Shown: positions 44,893 to 53,511 of the stretch, in pieces
Layout: every line of letters starts with the position of its first letter
How positions within the stretch are numbered: position 1 is the stretch's first letter
The notes under the pieces: generated by a model
Told to the model about the DNA's origin: nothing
Seen by the model: only the letters and a program-made list of their open reading frames with translations
The model's database searches: none
Position numbers and translations under genes: made by a program
Assembly: GCF_025499465.1 (NCBI RefSeq)
Contig: NZ_JAIMCA010000006.1
Span: 1 to 64,000 of the forward strand
Direction: 5' to 3'
Source of the DNA: Allobosea sp. BH3
Lineage (GTDB): Bacteria; Pseudomonadota; Alphaproteobacteria; Rhizobiales; Beijerinckiaceae
Length of the DNA stretch: 64,000 nucleotides

Positions 44893-46350
44893 ATGTGGGA
44901 GATTCTCTCGACCTATTGGCCGCATGTCCTTGCCATCATTTCGCTGGCGATGACGGTCGTCGCCAGCGCCCATGCGGTGATGACGAAGGACGAGGTGCGC
45001 GCCGCCATCGGCTGGGTCGGCGTCATCATCCTCTCGCCGATCATCGGGCCACTGATCTACGCCATCGCCGGCGTCAACCGCATTCGGCGCGCCACGATCC
45101 TGGCCCAGCGCCCCGGCCACGGCACGAGGGGCGACGATTTCCACGCCGATACGGAGGCGGTGGCTGCACACTTCGGCCGGCGCTTCACCGCCCTCAAGAC
45201 GCTGGGCGACCGCGTCGCGCGCCACCCGCTGACCACCGGCAACGCCATCACGACCCTGCACACGGGCGACGAGGCCTACGCGGCGATGCTCGCCGCCATC
45301 GAGGGCGCCCGGCGCAGCATCATCCTCGAAAGCTACATCTTCGACCGCGACCCGGCAGGCCTGCGCATTGCCGACGCGCTGATCGGGGCGCATCGACGCG
45401 GAGTCGCAGTGCGGGTGCTGATCGACGCGGTCGGCGCGCGCTATTCGGTGCCGAGCATCGCCGGACATCTGCGCGAGGGTGGCGTAGGGTTCGACGTCTT
45501 CAACGGCAACATCATCATGGGGCTGAAGCTGCCCTATGCGAATTTGAGGACGCACCGGAAGATCCTGGTCGTCGACGGGGCGGTCGCCTTCATGGGCGGC
45601 ATGAACATCCGTCAGGGCTTCACCCGCGAGTTCGCGGGGGAGGATTTCGCGCATGACACGCATTTCCGGCTCGAAGGCCCGGTCGTTGCCGATCTCTTCG
45701 CCGTCGCGGCGGAGGACTGGCGCTTCGCCGCCGGCGAAGAACTTACCGGGCCGCCCTGGGAGATCGCGCCGCCGGCGGCCGACCAAGGGGCCCAATCGAC
45801 CGGAGTTCTGGTGCGGGCCGTGCCCTCGGGACCGGATTCCTATCTGGAGACCAATCACAAGCTGCTGATGGGCGCGCTTTCGGTGGCGCGCCGGTCGGTC
45901 CGGATCATGTCGCCCTACTTCCTGCCGGACCAGGAATTCATCAGCGCGCTCGTCACCGCCGCAAGGCGAGGCGTCGACATCGACATCGTCGTACCCTCGG
46001 TCAACAACCTCGTGCTGGTCGACCGGGCCATGACCGCGCAATTCGACCAGATTCTCAAGAACTACTGCCGGATCTGGCGCGCGACCGGCCCCTTCGATCA
46101 TTCCAAGCTGTTCGTGGTCGATGGAAGCTGGGCCTATGTCGGCTCCTCTAACCTCGACCCGCGCTCCCTCAGGCTGAACTTCGAGATCGATGTCGAAGTG
46201 CTCGACCACGCATTCGCCGGCGAGATCGACCGCAGGATAGAAGGAGTGATAGCCACGGCCAACAAGGTCACGCTCGCCGCCCTGCGCGCCCGGCCTTATC
46301 CGATCCGGCTGCTGGACAGGCTGATCTGGCTCGGCTCGCCTTATCTCTAG
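44893..46350 (+). CDS. cls: Cardiolipin synthase (phospholipase D family)
   Basis: A 485-residue membrane enzyme. Two N-terminal TM segments (about 8-30 and 36-60) precede two PLD domains with HKD motifs: His221-Arg-Lys223 (RTHRKILVVDGA, then GGMNIR) and His403-Ser-Lys405 (FDHSKLFVVDGSW, then SSNLDPRSL). It makes cardiolipin by condensing two phosphatidylglycerols at the inner membrane. Length and layout match bacterial ClsA. It stands alone with its own downstream hairpin terminator. The next gene is not necessarily functionally linked, although cls and EEP-family genes are often neighbours. Confidence 0.92.
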   Translation: MWEILSTYWPHVLAIISLAMTVVASAHAVMTKDEVRAAIGWVGVIILSPIIGPLIYAIAGVNRIRRATILAQRPGHGTRGDDFHADTEAVAAHFGRRFTALKTLGDRVARHPLTTGNAITTLHTGDEAYAAMLAAIEGARRSIILESYIFDRDPAGLRIADALIGAHRRGVAVRVLIDAVGARYSVPSIAGHLREGGVGFDVFNGNIIMGLKLPYANLRTHRKILVVDGAVAFMGGMNIRQGFTREFAGEDFAHDTHFRLEGPVVADLFAVAAEDWRFAAGEELTGPPWEIAPPAADQGAQSTGVLVRAVPSGPDSYLETNHKLLMGALSVARRSVRIMSPYFLPDQEFISALVTAARRGVDIDIVVPSVNNLVLVDRAMTAQFDQILKNYCRIWRATGPFDHSKLFVVDGSWAYVGSSNLDPRSLRLNFEIDVEVLDHAFAGEIDRRIEGVIATANKVTLAALRARPYPIRLLDRLIWLGSPYL

Positions 46351-46403
46351 GCAGGAAGAGCCTTCCCGGTACCTGTCCAAGGCCTGTGCCAGCCTCTAGA
46401 ACG

Positions 46404-46434
46404 ATAGCGTCACATCTCTGACGCTATGGATTTT
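46404..46434 (+). terminator. Rho-independent terminator after cls
   Basis: A perfect 9-bp stem, ATAGCGTCA (46404-46412) with TGACGCTAT (46419-46427), has a 6-base loop and is followed by ggattttc. It lies 53 bases after the cls stop. Confidence 0.75.
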
Positions 46435-46458
46435 CATCTTCCAACGTTCGATTCGAAC

Positions 46459-46484
46459 GGGTCCGTAGCTCAACCGGCAGAGCG
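46459..46484 (+). pseudogene. tRNA-like 5' fragment directly before the EEP-family gene
   Basis: The bases gggtccgtagctcaaccg (46459-46476) and ggcagagc after them read like a tRNA 5' end: a 7-base acceptor strand, TA, then a D-arm GCTC-loop-GAGC with a perfect A-box (tagctcaaccgg). No anticodon arm or T-arm follows; the sequence turns into coding sequence at ATG 46485. It is a probable relic of a tRNA gene cut in two, or a chance match. Confidence 0.45.
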
Positions 46485-47516
46485 ATGCAGAAGAAGAGCC
46501 AGAGCCTGCCCGCCAGCATCATCGCCACGCTGCGCCAGCGGAAAAGCCGGCCCGGCAGCGCCGCTCCCCGAGCCGGGGAACGGCCGGCCGGCACGCTGGT
46601 CGCATCCTACAACGTGCATAAATGCGTGGGCGTCGACGGCAAGTTCGATCCTTCCCGCATAGCAACGGTGATCCGCGAGATCGCGCCCGACATCATCGCC
46701 CTGCAGGAGGCCGACAAGCGCTTCGGCGCTCGCCATGGGCTGCTCGACCTCGCCCGGCTGAAGGACGAGACCGGCCTTGTCCCCGTGCCCATCGAGAGCG
46801 CCAACGCCGCCGCCCATGGCTGGCACGGCAATGTCGTGCTGTTCCGGCAGGGGCTGGTGCGTGATGTCCACCAGGTCTCGCTGCCCGGCCTCGAGCCGCG
46901 CGGAGCACTGGTCGTCGACATCGACCTGGAAAGCGGCGCGGAGATCCGGATCGTCGCGGCCCATCTCGGCCTGCTGCGGCGCTCCCGCTCGCAGCAGGCG
47001 CGCATGCTGATCGACATCATGAAGGCCCGCGACGAGCGTGCGACGCTGCTGGTCGGCGACCTCAACGAATGGCGCCTCGGCGACCGTTCAGCACTCAAAG
47101 AATTCGGCCCCGCCTTCGGCGCGCTGCCGATGCCGGTGCCGAGCTTTCCCTCCGGGCTCCCGCTTCTGGCGCTCGACAGGATCATCGCCAACCGGCCGGA
47201 GATCGTCTCGGACGTGATGGTCCATGACACGCCGCTGGCGCGCATCGCCTCCGACCACCTGCCGATCAAAGCTTTCGTCGACCCGGACGCGGTGGGGCTC
47301 GCCATAGCTCGGCCGCTCCTGCCCGAAGCCGCCCCCTCACTCGCCCCGAACGCCGCAGGCTCGGCCCGCCCGGGGGACCGGCCTCTGCCCATCCCCGTCC
47401 CGCCCGAGGGCGAAAGCCGCGAGCGCCGCAACGGCGATCTCGTGCGCAAGGCCGGCGCGCGACTGAGGCGCGCCGTGAAGCGGACGCTGCGGCGGACAGA
47501 CAGCCCGCATCGGTGA
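46485..47516 (+). CDS. Endonuclease/exonuclease/phosphatase family protein
   Basis: A 343-residue protein with the DNase I-like fold at about 38-270: VASYNVHKCVG, IIALQEADKRFG (metal-binding Glu), GNVVLFRQG, VAAHLGLLRRSRSQQ, LLVGDLNEW (Asp-x-Asn) and IASDHLPIKAFV (Asp-His). All catalytic positions of the EEP family are in place. The C-terminal 70 residues are Pro/Arg-rich and basic. Members act on nucleic acids, phospholipids or phosphoinositides. It is next to a cardiolipin synthase, so a phospholipid role is possible; no signal peptide is evident. The start has only a weak RBS and follows a tRNA-like fragment. Confidence 0.85.
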   Translation: MQKKSQSLPASIIATLRQRKSRPGSAAPRAGERPAGTLVASYNVHKCVGVDGKFDPSRIATVIREIAPDIIALQEADKRFGARHGLLDLARLKDETGLVPVPIESANAAAHGWHGNVVLFRQGLVRDVHQVSLPGLEPRGALVVDIDLESGAEIRIVAAHLGLLRRSRSQQARMLIDIMKARDERATLLVGDLNEWRLGDRSALKEFGPAFGALPMPVPSFPSGLPLLALDRIIANRPEIVSDVMVHDTPLARIASDHLPIKAFVDPDAVGLAIARPLLPEAAPSLAPNAAGSARPGDRPLPIPVPPEGESRERRNGDLVRKAGARLRRAVKRTLRRTDSPHR

Positions 47517-47625
47517 AGGCACGGCCCTTACTGACAGAGCCGTCAGCGGCGTGCTCATGCCGAGCATGCACCGGCGCGCTGGCCCTCGAAGCCGAAGCCT
47601 GCTTTCTGGCTTCGTCAGCCGTTCT

Positions 47626-48189
47626 ATGGCGCAGGATCACATGAGGGATGCCTTGGCCGAGCGCCCGAGCGCGCTGCAGCTCTTCCTGATCTTCGCGCGG
47701 ATCGGGCTGACCAGCTTCGGCGGGGGCTTGAGCGGCTGGCTGCTGCGGGAATTCGTGCAGAGGCGCCGGCTGATGAGCGAGGAGGATTTCCTCAACGGCT
47801 TGTCGATCGCGCAGGCGCTGCCGGGCGTCAACGTCACCAACATGGCGATCTGGATCGGCTACAAGCTCGCCGGACGCAGCGGCGCCATCGCCTGCTGGCT
47901 CGGCATCGTGGTGCCCGCCGCCTTCGTCATCGTGCTGATCGCGAGCCTCTTCGCCTCGCTCAGCAGCTATGCGCTCACCCATGTCGCTCTCGTCGGAGCG
48001 GCAGCGGCGGCGATCGGCCTGTCGCTATCGATGGGCCTGACGGCGGCGCTGCGCGTGCCGCGCCGGGTCTTCCCGCTCACGATCATGGCCGCGACCTTCG
48101 TGGCGGTCGCGATCCTGAAATGGCCGCTGCTTTGGACGGTTCTGATCGCGGGCTCGCTGAGCGTCGCGGTCACCTATGCGAGGAACTAA
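47626..48189 (+). CDS. chrA: Chromate transporter, N-terminal half protein
   Basis: A 187-residue membrane protein of the short-chain CHR family. It holds the signature FARIGLTSFGGGLSGWLLREFV and LPGVNVTNMAIWIGYKLAGR, with about five or six TM segments. In this family two half-size genes encode the two halves of ChrA, which exports chromate or carries related oxyanions. The start could instead be ATG 47641, which has AGGA upstream. The partner half starts 9 bases after this stop. Confidence 0.87.
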   Translation: MAQDHMRDALAERPSALQLFLIFARIGLTSFGGGLSGWLLREFVQRRRLMSEEDFLNGLSIAQALPGVNVTNMAIWIGYKLAGRSGAIACWLGIVVPAAFVIVLIASLFASLSSYALTHVALVGAAAAAIGLSLSMGLTAALRVPRRVFPLTIMAATFVAVAILKWPLLWTVLIAGSLSVAVTYARN

Positions 48190-48198
48190 GGCACCGCG

Positions 48199-48735
48199 AT
48201 GCCGACCCTGCCGCTCAGCATCTTCCTGGTCTTCCTGCCGCTCTCGCTGGTGACGATCGGCGGCGGGCAGAGCGCCATCGCGGACATGCACCGCCAGATC
48301 GTCGAGGTGCATCACTGGCTGAGCGCGGCGCAATTCGTCGACGCCTTCGCCATCGCGCGGCTGGCGCCGGGTCCCGGCTCACTGATCGCGACACTGATCG
48401 GCTGGCAGATCGCCGGCTTCTGGGGCGCGATCGCGGCCACCATCGGCATCTTCGGGCCGACAGCGCTGCTGATCTACGGCGTCGCCCATATCTGGTCACG
48501 CTTCGAGGGCGCGCGCCTCCTGCTCGCCCTGGAACAGGGACTTCGCCCGGTCGCGGCCGGCATGATCCTGGCCGCAGGCTATGTGCTGATGCAGTCGCTC
48601 GAAGGCGGCTGGATCGGCCGCGGCATAGCGCTCGCCTCGACGGCGCTGCTGATGGCGACGCCCGTCAATCCGCTGCTGCTGATCGGCGGCGGGGCCGGCT
48701 GCTTCGTCGGCCTGCACATGCTGGGGCTGCTCTGA
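48199..48735 (+). CDS. chrA: Chromate transporter, C-terminal half protein
   Basis: A 178-residue membrane protein forming the second half of a split ChrA. It has LSLVTIGGGQSAIADMHRQI and ARLAPGPGSLIATLIGWQIA, the homologous half-signature to the preceding gene. The pair should be needed together and likely assemble as an antiparallel complex. No chrB regulator is nearby, so this looks like a stand-alone pair. Confidence 0.87.
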   Translation: MPTLPLSIFLVFLPLSLVTIGGGQSAIADMHRQIVEVHHWLSAAQFVDAFAIARLAPGPGSLIATLIGWQIAGFWGAIAATIGIFGPTALLIYGVAHIWSRFEGARLLLALEQGLRPVAAGMILAAGYVLMQSLEGGWIGRGIALASTALLMATPVNPLLLIGGGAGCFVGLHMLGLL

Positions 48736-48741
48736 AAGCCC

Positions 48742-48957
48742 TCAGGCCGCCCGGCTCGGCGCCTGCTCGGGCGGCATGCCGTCCTTGATGATGCCTTTGA
48801 GCTGGCCCCGGAGTTCGGGCGAATCCTTGTGCCCATGCACGGCGACGGCATGCTGCACGGCCGCCTCCAGCAGTTCGCTCTCAGAGTCGGCGCTGATCGC
48901 GATCGAGCATTTCATCTCGCTCGGGAATGCGCGGCAATCGACGAACTTGCGTCCCAT
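48742..48957 (-). CDS. DUF1059 small protein
   Basis: A 71-residue protein beginning MGRKFVDCRAFPSEMKCSIA, the DUF1059 hallmark with two Cys (about 8 and 17), and HAVAVHGHKDSPELRGQL in the middle. The function is unknown; the Cys/His pattern hints at metal binding or redox sensing. It points at the chromate transporter genes, with 6 bases between stops. Length is normal for the family. Confidence 0.82.
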   Translation of the reverse strand: MGRKFVDCRAFPSEMKCSIAISADSESELLEAAVQHAVAVHGHKDSPELRGQLKGIIKDGMPPEQAPSRAA

Positions 48958-49088
48958 GGCGTCCTCCTCGCTGGGAGACCTCGAGCACCCTTCCGCCTAT
49001 CGCGACGAAGGCTGCCGCTGGGACTATACCTTATTCGGCGCATCCCCGCCGTATTCCATCGACATCCCCCGACGCTCGCAGGGAATTT

Positions 49089-49380
49089 TTATCGACCAAA
49101 GCGGATCAGGTCGGCAGCTTTCTCCGCGATCATCAGCACCGCCGCCTGCGTGTTGCGGGAAAAGACCTCCCGGCATGATCGAAGCGTCGGCGATCCGCGG
49201 GCCCTCGATGCCGCGGACGCGCAATTGCGGATCGACCACTGCGCCCGGCCCCTGGTCCATGCCGGCGGTGCCGCAGGCATGGCAGATGGTCTGACCGTTA
49301 TCGCAGGCGAAGGCGATCCAATCCTCGTCACTGATGCAGTCCGGCCCCGGCGCCAACTCATGGCCTGCGGGCGACGGCGC
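49089..49380 (-). pseudogene. GMC-family oxidoreductase (choline dehydrogenase-like) C-terminal remnant
   Basis: Minus-strand translation gives HELAPGPDCISDEDWIAFA, NGQTICHACGTAGM and VVDPQLRVRGIEGPRIADAS, the C-terminal GMC domain with its catalytic His. The frame then shifts near 49170-49180 and continues as NTQAAVLMIAEKAADLI, the family's final motif, up to a stop at 49089-49091. A stop at 49381-49383 also lies just upstream, and the rest of the roughly 530-residue gene is missing. The remnant lies downstream of tRNA-Glu, a common integration site, so deletion after an insertion is plausible. Confidence 0.85.
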
Positions 49381-49383
49381 TCA

Positions 49384-49672
49384 TACCCCGATGTCACGTC
49401 CGGCACGCTCAAACTGGCGCATGTGCGTCTCCGCCTCCGTGGCCGCAGGGTCAACCCACTGAGGATCGCTTCGGAGAATCGGGCGGATTACTCCTTCCAA
49501 GGCCACCTAACCCAAACGGTGAAGAGCACCTTCGACCGTACCGGCCACGGCTGTCAGGCGATCATACCGCCTCCCGATTTGGGGGCCACCAACCGCCAAC
49601 GCTTGGGGGGCACCGTCGAAATCGGATGAAAATTTCTGTTTAATCTCAATCGATCAAACCACCATGAAAAGG
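49384..49672. other. Debris region between the GMC remnant and tRNA-Glu
   Basis: No gene is recognised here. A 41-codon minus-strand frame (49381-49506, GTG start, ending QFERAGRDIGV) abuts the GMC remnant but resembles nothing I know. A weak hairpin (CCACC/GGTGG, 49659-49675) with T-rich flank follows the tRNA and may end its transcript. Confidence 0.35.
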
Positions 49673-49747
49673 TGGCGCGACCTACGGGAGTCGAACCCGT
49701 CTCCCCAGCGTGAAAGGCTGGTGTCCTAACCGATAGACGAAGGTCGC
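49673..49747 (-). tRNA. tRNA-Glu (anticodon TTC)
   Basis: The minus strand folds into a full cloverleaf. The acceptor arms GCGACCT (49747-49741) and AGGTCGC (49683-49677) pair, the anticodon loop is CTTTCAC with TTC, and the T-arm has GGGTTCGACTCCC. The 3' CCA is encoded (49675-49673). TTC reads glutamate codons GAA/GAG. Confidence 0.95.
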
Positions 49748-49854
49748 GTGCTCTCGGGACCGTCAGAGGTCCGTCACGAAGCGGGGCGAGGTATAGTGGC
49801 AGCCCTGCCGCTCTGCAAGCACCTGTGGCCAAGAAATGTGGACGGCTTCGCTTC

Positions 49855-51657
49855 TCAGATCTGCCTGGCGAGATCGAGGATGCGTAGCTCCGCTGTTTCG
49901 TTGCCGCCCCAGCGGTTGAGCGTCAGGGTCGCGGCCAGGTGAACCGTCTCTCCGCGCGCGGCGAGCAGGGCCTGTCCCAGCGGTTCCTGCGCGGCGCGGA
50001 AGGCGATGCCGCCGATGCTCGCGCCGTCGCCCGAGCGCAGCTTGATGCGGACGTGGCCGCCACTGCCGATCTCGATCGCGTCGGTCAGGCGATGCGCCGG
50101 GAAGACGAAGACCGGCTCCGGGCTGCCCGAGCCGAAAGGGCCGGCCTTGTCGATCTCGGCGAGGAGGCGCGGGCTTGCTCCGCCGGCGCTGAGCGCGGCA
50201 TCGACCAACAGCGCCTCGGCCTCGCCCGCAGCGCCGACCTCGCGCGCGAGATAGTCGTTGAGGAAGGCGTGGAAGGGCGCCGCCTGCCCGCCGGCCAGCG
50301 TCACGCCCGCCGCCATGGCATGGCCGCCGCCCTTGACGGCGAGCCCCGCCTCGACCGCCGCGCGGACAGCCCGGCCGAGATCGACGCCCGCGACGGAGCG
50401 GCCGGAGCCGGTGGCGCCGCCCTCCCCGTTCAGCGCCAGCGCGAAGGCGGGGCGGCGGAAGCGTTCCTTCAGCCGGGCCGCCACCAGCCCGACGATGCCG
50501 GGGTGCCAGTCGGCGCTGCCGGCGAGCAACACCGGCAGACCCTCCGCGCCCATCAGCTCGTGCTCGGCCTGCGAGACGGCCTCCAGCACGGCGAGGCGCT
50601 CGATCTCCTGCCGCTCCTGGTTGAGCCGATTGAGCTCGGCGGCGATGGTCCGGGCCTCGACCTCGTCATCGGTCATGAGCAGGCGGGCGCCGAGCGCAGC
50701 ATCGCCGATGCGCCCGCCGGCATTGATGCGCGGGCCGAGCAGGAAGCCGAGATGCCAGGGCTGGATCGGTCCGTCGAGGCCCGAGACATCCATCAGGGCG
50801 GCGAGCCCCGGCCGCGCCCGCGAACGCATCATGGCCAGGCCCTGCCGGACGAAGGCGCGGTTCAGGCCCGTCAGGGGCACGACATCGGCGACGGTCGCCA
50901 GCGCAACGAGATCGAGAGCCGCCAGCAGGTCCGGTTCGCCACCGCGCTGCGCCCAATGCCCGGCGCGACGCAGCGCGCGGCTCGTCGCGACGAGGGCGAG
51001 GAAGACGACGCCGGCAGCGCAGAGATGGCCGAGGCCGGAGAGATCATCCTGCCGGTTCGGATTGACCAACGCCTCGACGGCGGGCAGCCGCTCGGGGGCC
51101 TGATGGTGATCGAGCACCACGACATCGAGGCCGAGCCGGCGCGCCTCGGCCAGCGGCTCTTCGCTGGTCGTGCCGCAATCGACGGTGACGAGCAGGGTCG
51201 CGCCCTCGCCCGCCAGCATGCGAATCGCTTCGCTATTGGGGCCGTAACCCTCGATCAGCCGATCGGGGATGTGAATGCGCGGATGAGCGCCGGCCTGAGC
51301 CAGGAACCCGGCGAGCAGCGCAGAGGAGCAGGCGCCGTCGACATCGTAGTCACCGAAGATCGCGACGCGCTCGCCCTTTAGCCCGGCCTGCGCCAGCCGG
51401 GCGGCGGCCGGCTCCATTTCGGTGAGGACATTGGGGTCCGGCAGATGGTCGCGCAGCTTCGGCTCGAGGAAGCGGGCCGCGTCCGCAGGCTCGACACCGC
51501 GCGCGGCGAGCAGCCGGGCCAGGATGTCGGGCACGCCCTCCAACTGCGAGAGCGCCTCGGCCCGGCCGAGCCCGGCGATGTCCAGCCGATCGCGCCAGGG
51601 CCGGCCGAGCGCGGAGCGGGACACGCCGAGGAACAGGCGGTGCGGATTCGGAATCAT
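49855..51657 (-). CDS. recJ: Single-stranded-DNA-specific exonuclease RecJ
   Basis: A 600-residue DHH-family nuclease. Motifs are in order: DYDVDG at 103-108, TVDCG near 158-162, LDHHQ at 182-186 with the DHH Asp-His-His, then the DHHA1 region (GGGHAMAAGVTLAGG near the 460s) and a C-terminal OB-like domain. It degrades 5' single strands in recombination and mismatch or base-excision repair. The length is normal. It lies in the same direction as glpX and hom, which form a conserved neighbourhood in Hyphomicrobiales. Confidence 0.94.
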   Translation of the reverse strand: MIPNPHRLFLGVSRSALGRPWRDRLDIAGLGRAEALSQLEGVPDILARLLAARGVEPADAARFLEPKLRDHLPDPNVLTEMEPAAARLAQAGLKGERVAIFGDYDVDGACSSALLAGFLAQAGAHPRIHIPDRLIEGYGPNSEAIRMLAGEGATLLVTVDCGTTSEEPLAEARRLGLDVVVLDHHQAPERLPAVEALVNPNRQDDLSGLGHLCAAGVVFLALVATSRALRRAGHWAQRGGEPDLLAALDLVALATVADVVPLTGLNRAFVRQGLAMMRSRARPGLAALMDVSGLDGPIQPWHLGFLLGPRINAGGRIGDAALGARLLMTDDEVEARTIAAELNRLNQERQEIERLAVLEAVSQAEHELMGAEGLPVLLAGSADWHPGIVGLVAARLKERFRRPAFALALNGEGGATGSGRSVAGVDLGRAVRAAVEAGLAVKGGGHAMAAGVTLAGGQAAPFHAFLNDYLAREVGAAGEAEALLVDAALSAGGASPRLLAEIDKAGPFGSGSPEPVFVFPAHRLTDAIEIGSGGHVRIKLRSGDGASIGGIAFRAAQEPLGQALLAARGETVHLAATLTLNRWGGNETAELRILDLARQI

Positions 51658-51740
51658 CGCGCAAGGGCGTCGCGCGGACAGCCGCCCGCGTCAACCGGCT
51701 GGGTCGAGCATTTGCGGCGCGAGACATCATTCGAGCCTCG

Positions 51741-52283
51741 TCAGGGCCCGACAACCGTTCCCCGCGCGCGCCCGCCAGAAACGCGGCAGGAGCAGCCACT
51801 GCCGATCACCGAAGGATCGATCAACTGGCAGGTCCGCACCTCGGTGGCGCAATAGCCGCCGATCTGACCGTAGACCGGCTCCGCATAGACCGGTTCCGCA
51901 TAGACCGGAGCGCCGTAGACCGGGCGGCCGTAGTAATAGGGATCGCCATAATAATAGGGCGAGGCCACCGCTGCGCCGATGGCCGTGCCGGCGACGAGAC
52001 CGGCAGCACCCCAGGCCCAGCGATTGCCTCGCCAGCCGCCATAATAGCCGCGATAGCCCCAGCCGGGCCGGCCCCAGCCACCGTTCCAGGCTCCGCTGCG
52101 CCAGCCCGCACCGCGCCAGTATCCGCCACCTCCGCGCCAGGCACTGCCGCCCCAGCCGCCGCCTCCGCGCCAGCCTCCGCCACCATGCCACGCTCCGCCA
52201 GGCCCGCGCTGTGCGGAGGCATCGTCTGCGGTTGCGATGATGAGGGGAACGACGGCGGCTGCGAGCAGAAGGACGTGACGCAT
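51741..52283 (-). CDS. Secreted Gly/Trp/Tyr-rich protein
   Basis: A 180-residue protein with a Sec signal (LLLAAAVVPLIIATADDASAQ). A low-complexity region of GGGGW and GWRG units follows, then a hydrophobic Ala/Gly segment (WGAAGLVAGTAIGAAVASPY) and a Tyr/Pro repeat, PVYGAPVYAEPVYAEPVYG. Four Cys in the C-terminus (YCATEV, RTCQL, GSGCSCRV) could form disulfides. Similar proteins are common in Rhizobiales with no known role, possibly in the envelope. It sits between recJ and glpX, where related genomes often lack it. GGGAG precedes ATG 52283. Confidence 0.75.
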   Translation of the reverse strand: MRHVLLLAAAVVPLIIATADDASAQRGPGGAWHGGGGWRGGGGWGGSAWRGGGGYWRGAGWRSGAWNGGWGRPGWGYRGYYGGWRGNRWAWGAAGLVAGTAIGAAVASPYYYGDPYYYGRPVYGAPVYAEPVYAEPVYGQIGGYCATEVRTCQLIDPSVIGSGCSCRVSGGRARGTVVGP

Positions 52284-52394
52284 GGCACACTCCCACAACG
52301 AGGCGACCACAGGATAACGCAACGCGCGGCAAGAGTATTGTCTTTTGACATCGGCCGACGCCGCTCCCCTCTTGCGCGGAAGCCGCCGAAACGA

Positions 52395-52422
52395 CGATGG
52401 CCGGGGCGAGCCCCGGCCATCG
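52395..52422 (-). terminator. Perfect 13-bp inverted repeat after glpX, probable terminator
   Basis: CGATGGCCGGGGC (52395-52407) and GCCCCGGCCATCG (52410-52422) are perfectly complementary with a GA loop. It is located between the glpX stop (52466) and the next gene start. There is no clear T-run, so it may be only an mRNA-stabilising hairpin. Confidence 0.55.
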
Positions 52423-52465
52423 AGATATCCTGCCGCGACGGACCGCGGCCCCAGCGGGGTTCAGC

Positions 52466-53464
<999 letters not shown>

Positions 53465-53511
53465 GAAAAAGGTCCCCTTAAAACGGAAATCGGGTGTTCG
53501 GCAGGATGTGC

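Noticed and set aside
46445-46484. A permuted tRNA gene (T-arm-like GTTCGATTC upstream of an acceptor/D-arm)
   Set aside because: The upstream part has no strand to pair with the acceptor sequence and no anticodon arm exists, so it cannot fold as a tRNA in either order.
49381-49506. A 41-codon minus-strand frame abutting the GMC remnant
   Set aside because: No family resemblance, GTG start, and it lies in decayed sequence. It is mentioned only as debris.
49379-49629. A transposase or integrase remnant beside tRNA-Glu
   Set aside because: A stretch reading QAIIPPPD looked faintly like an IS5-type motif, but there is no surrounding support.
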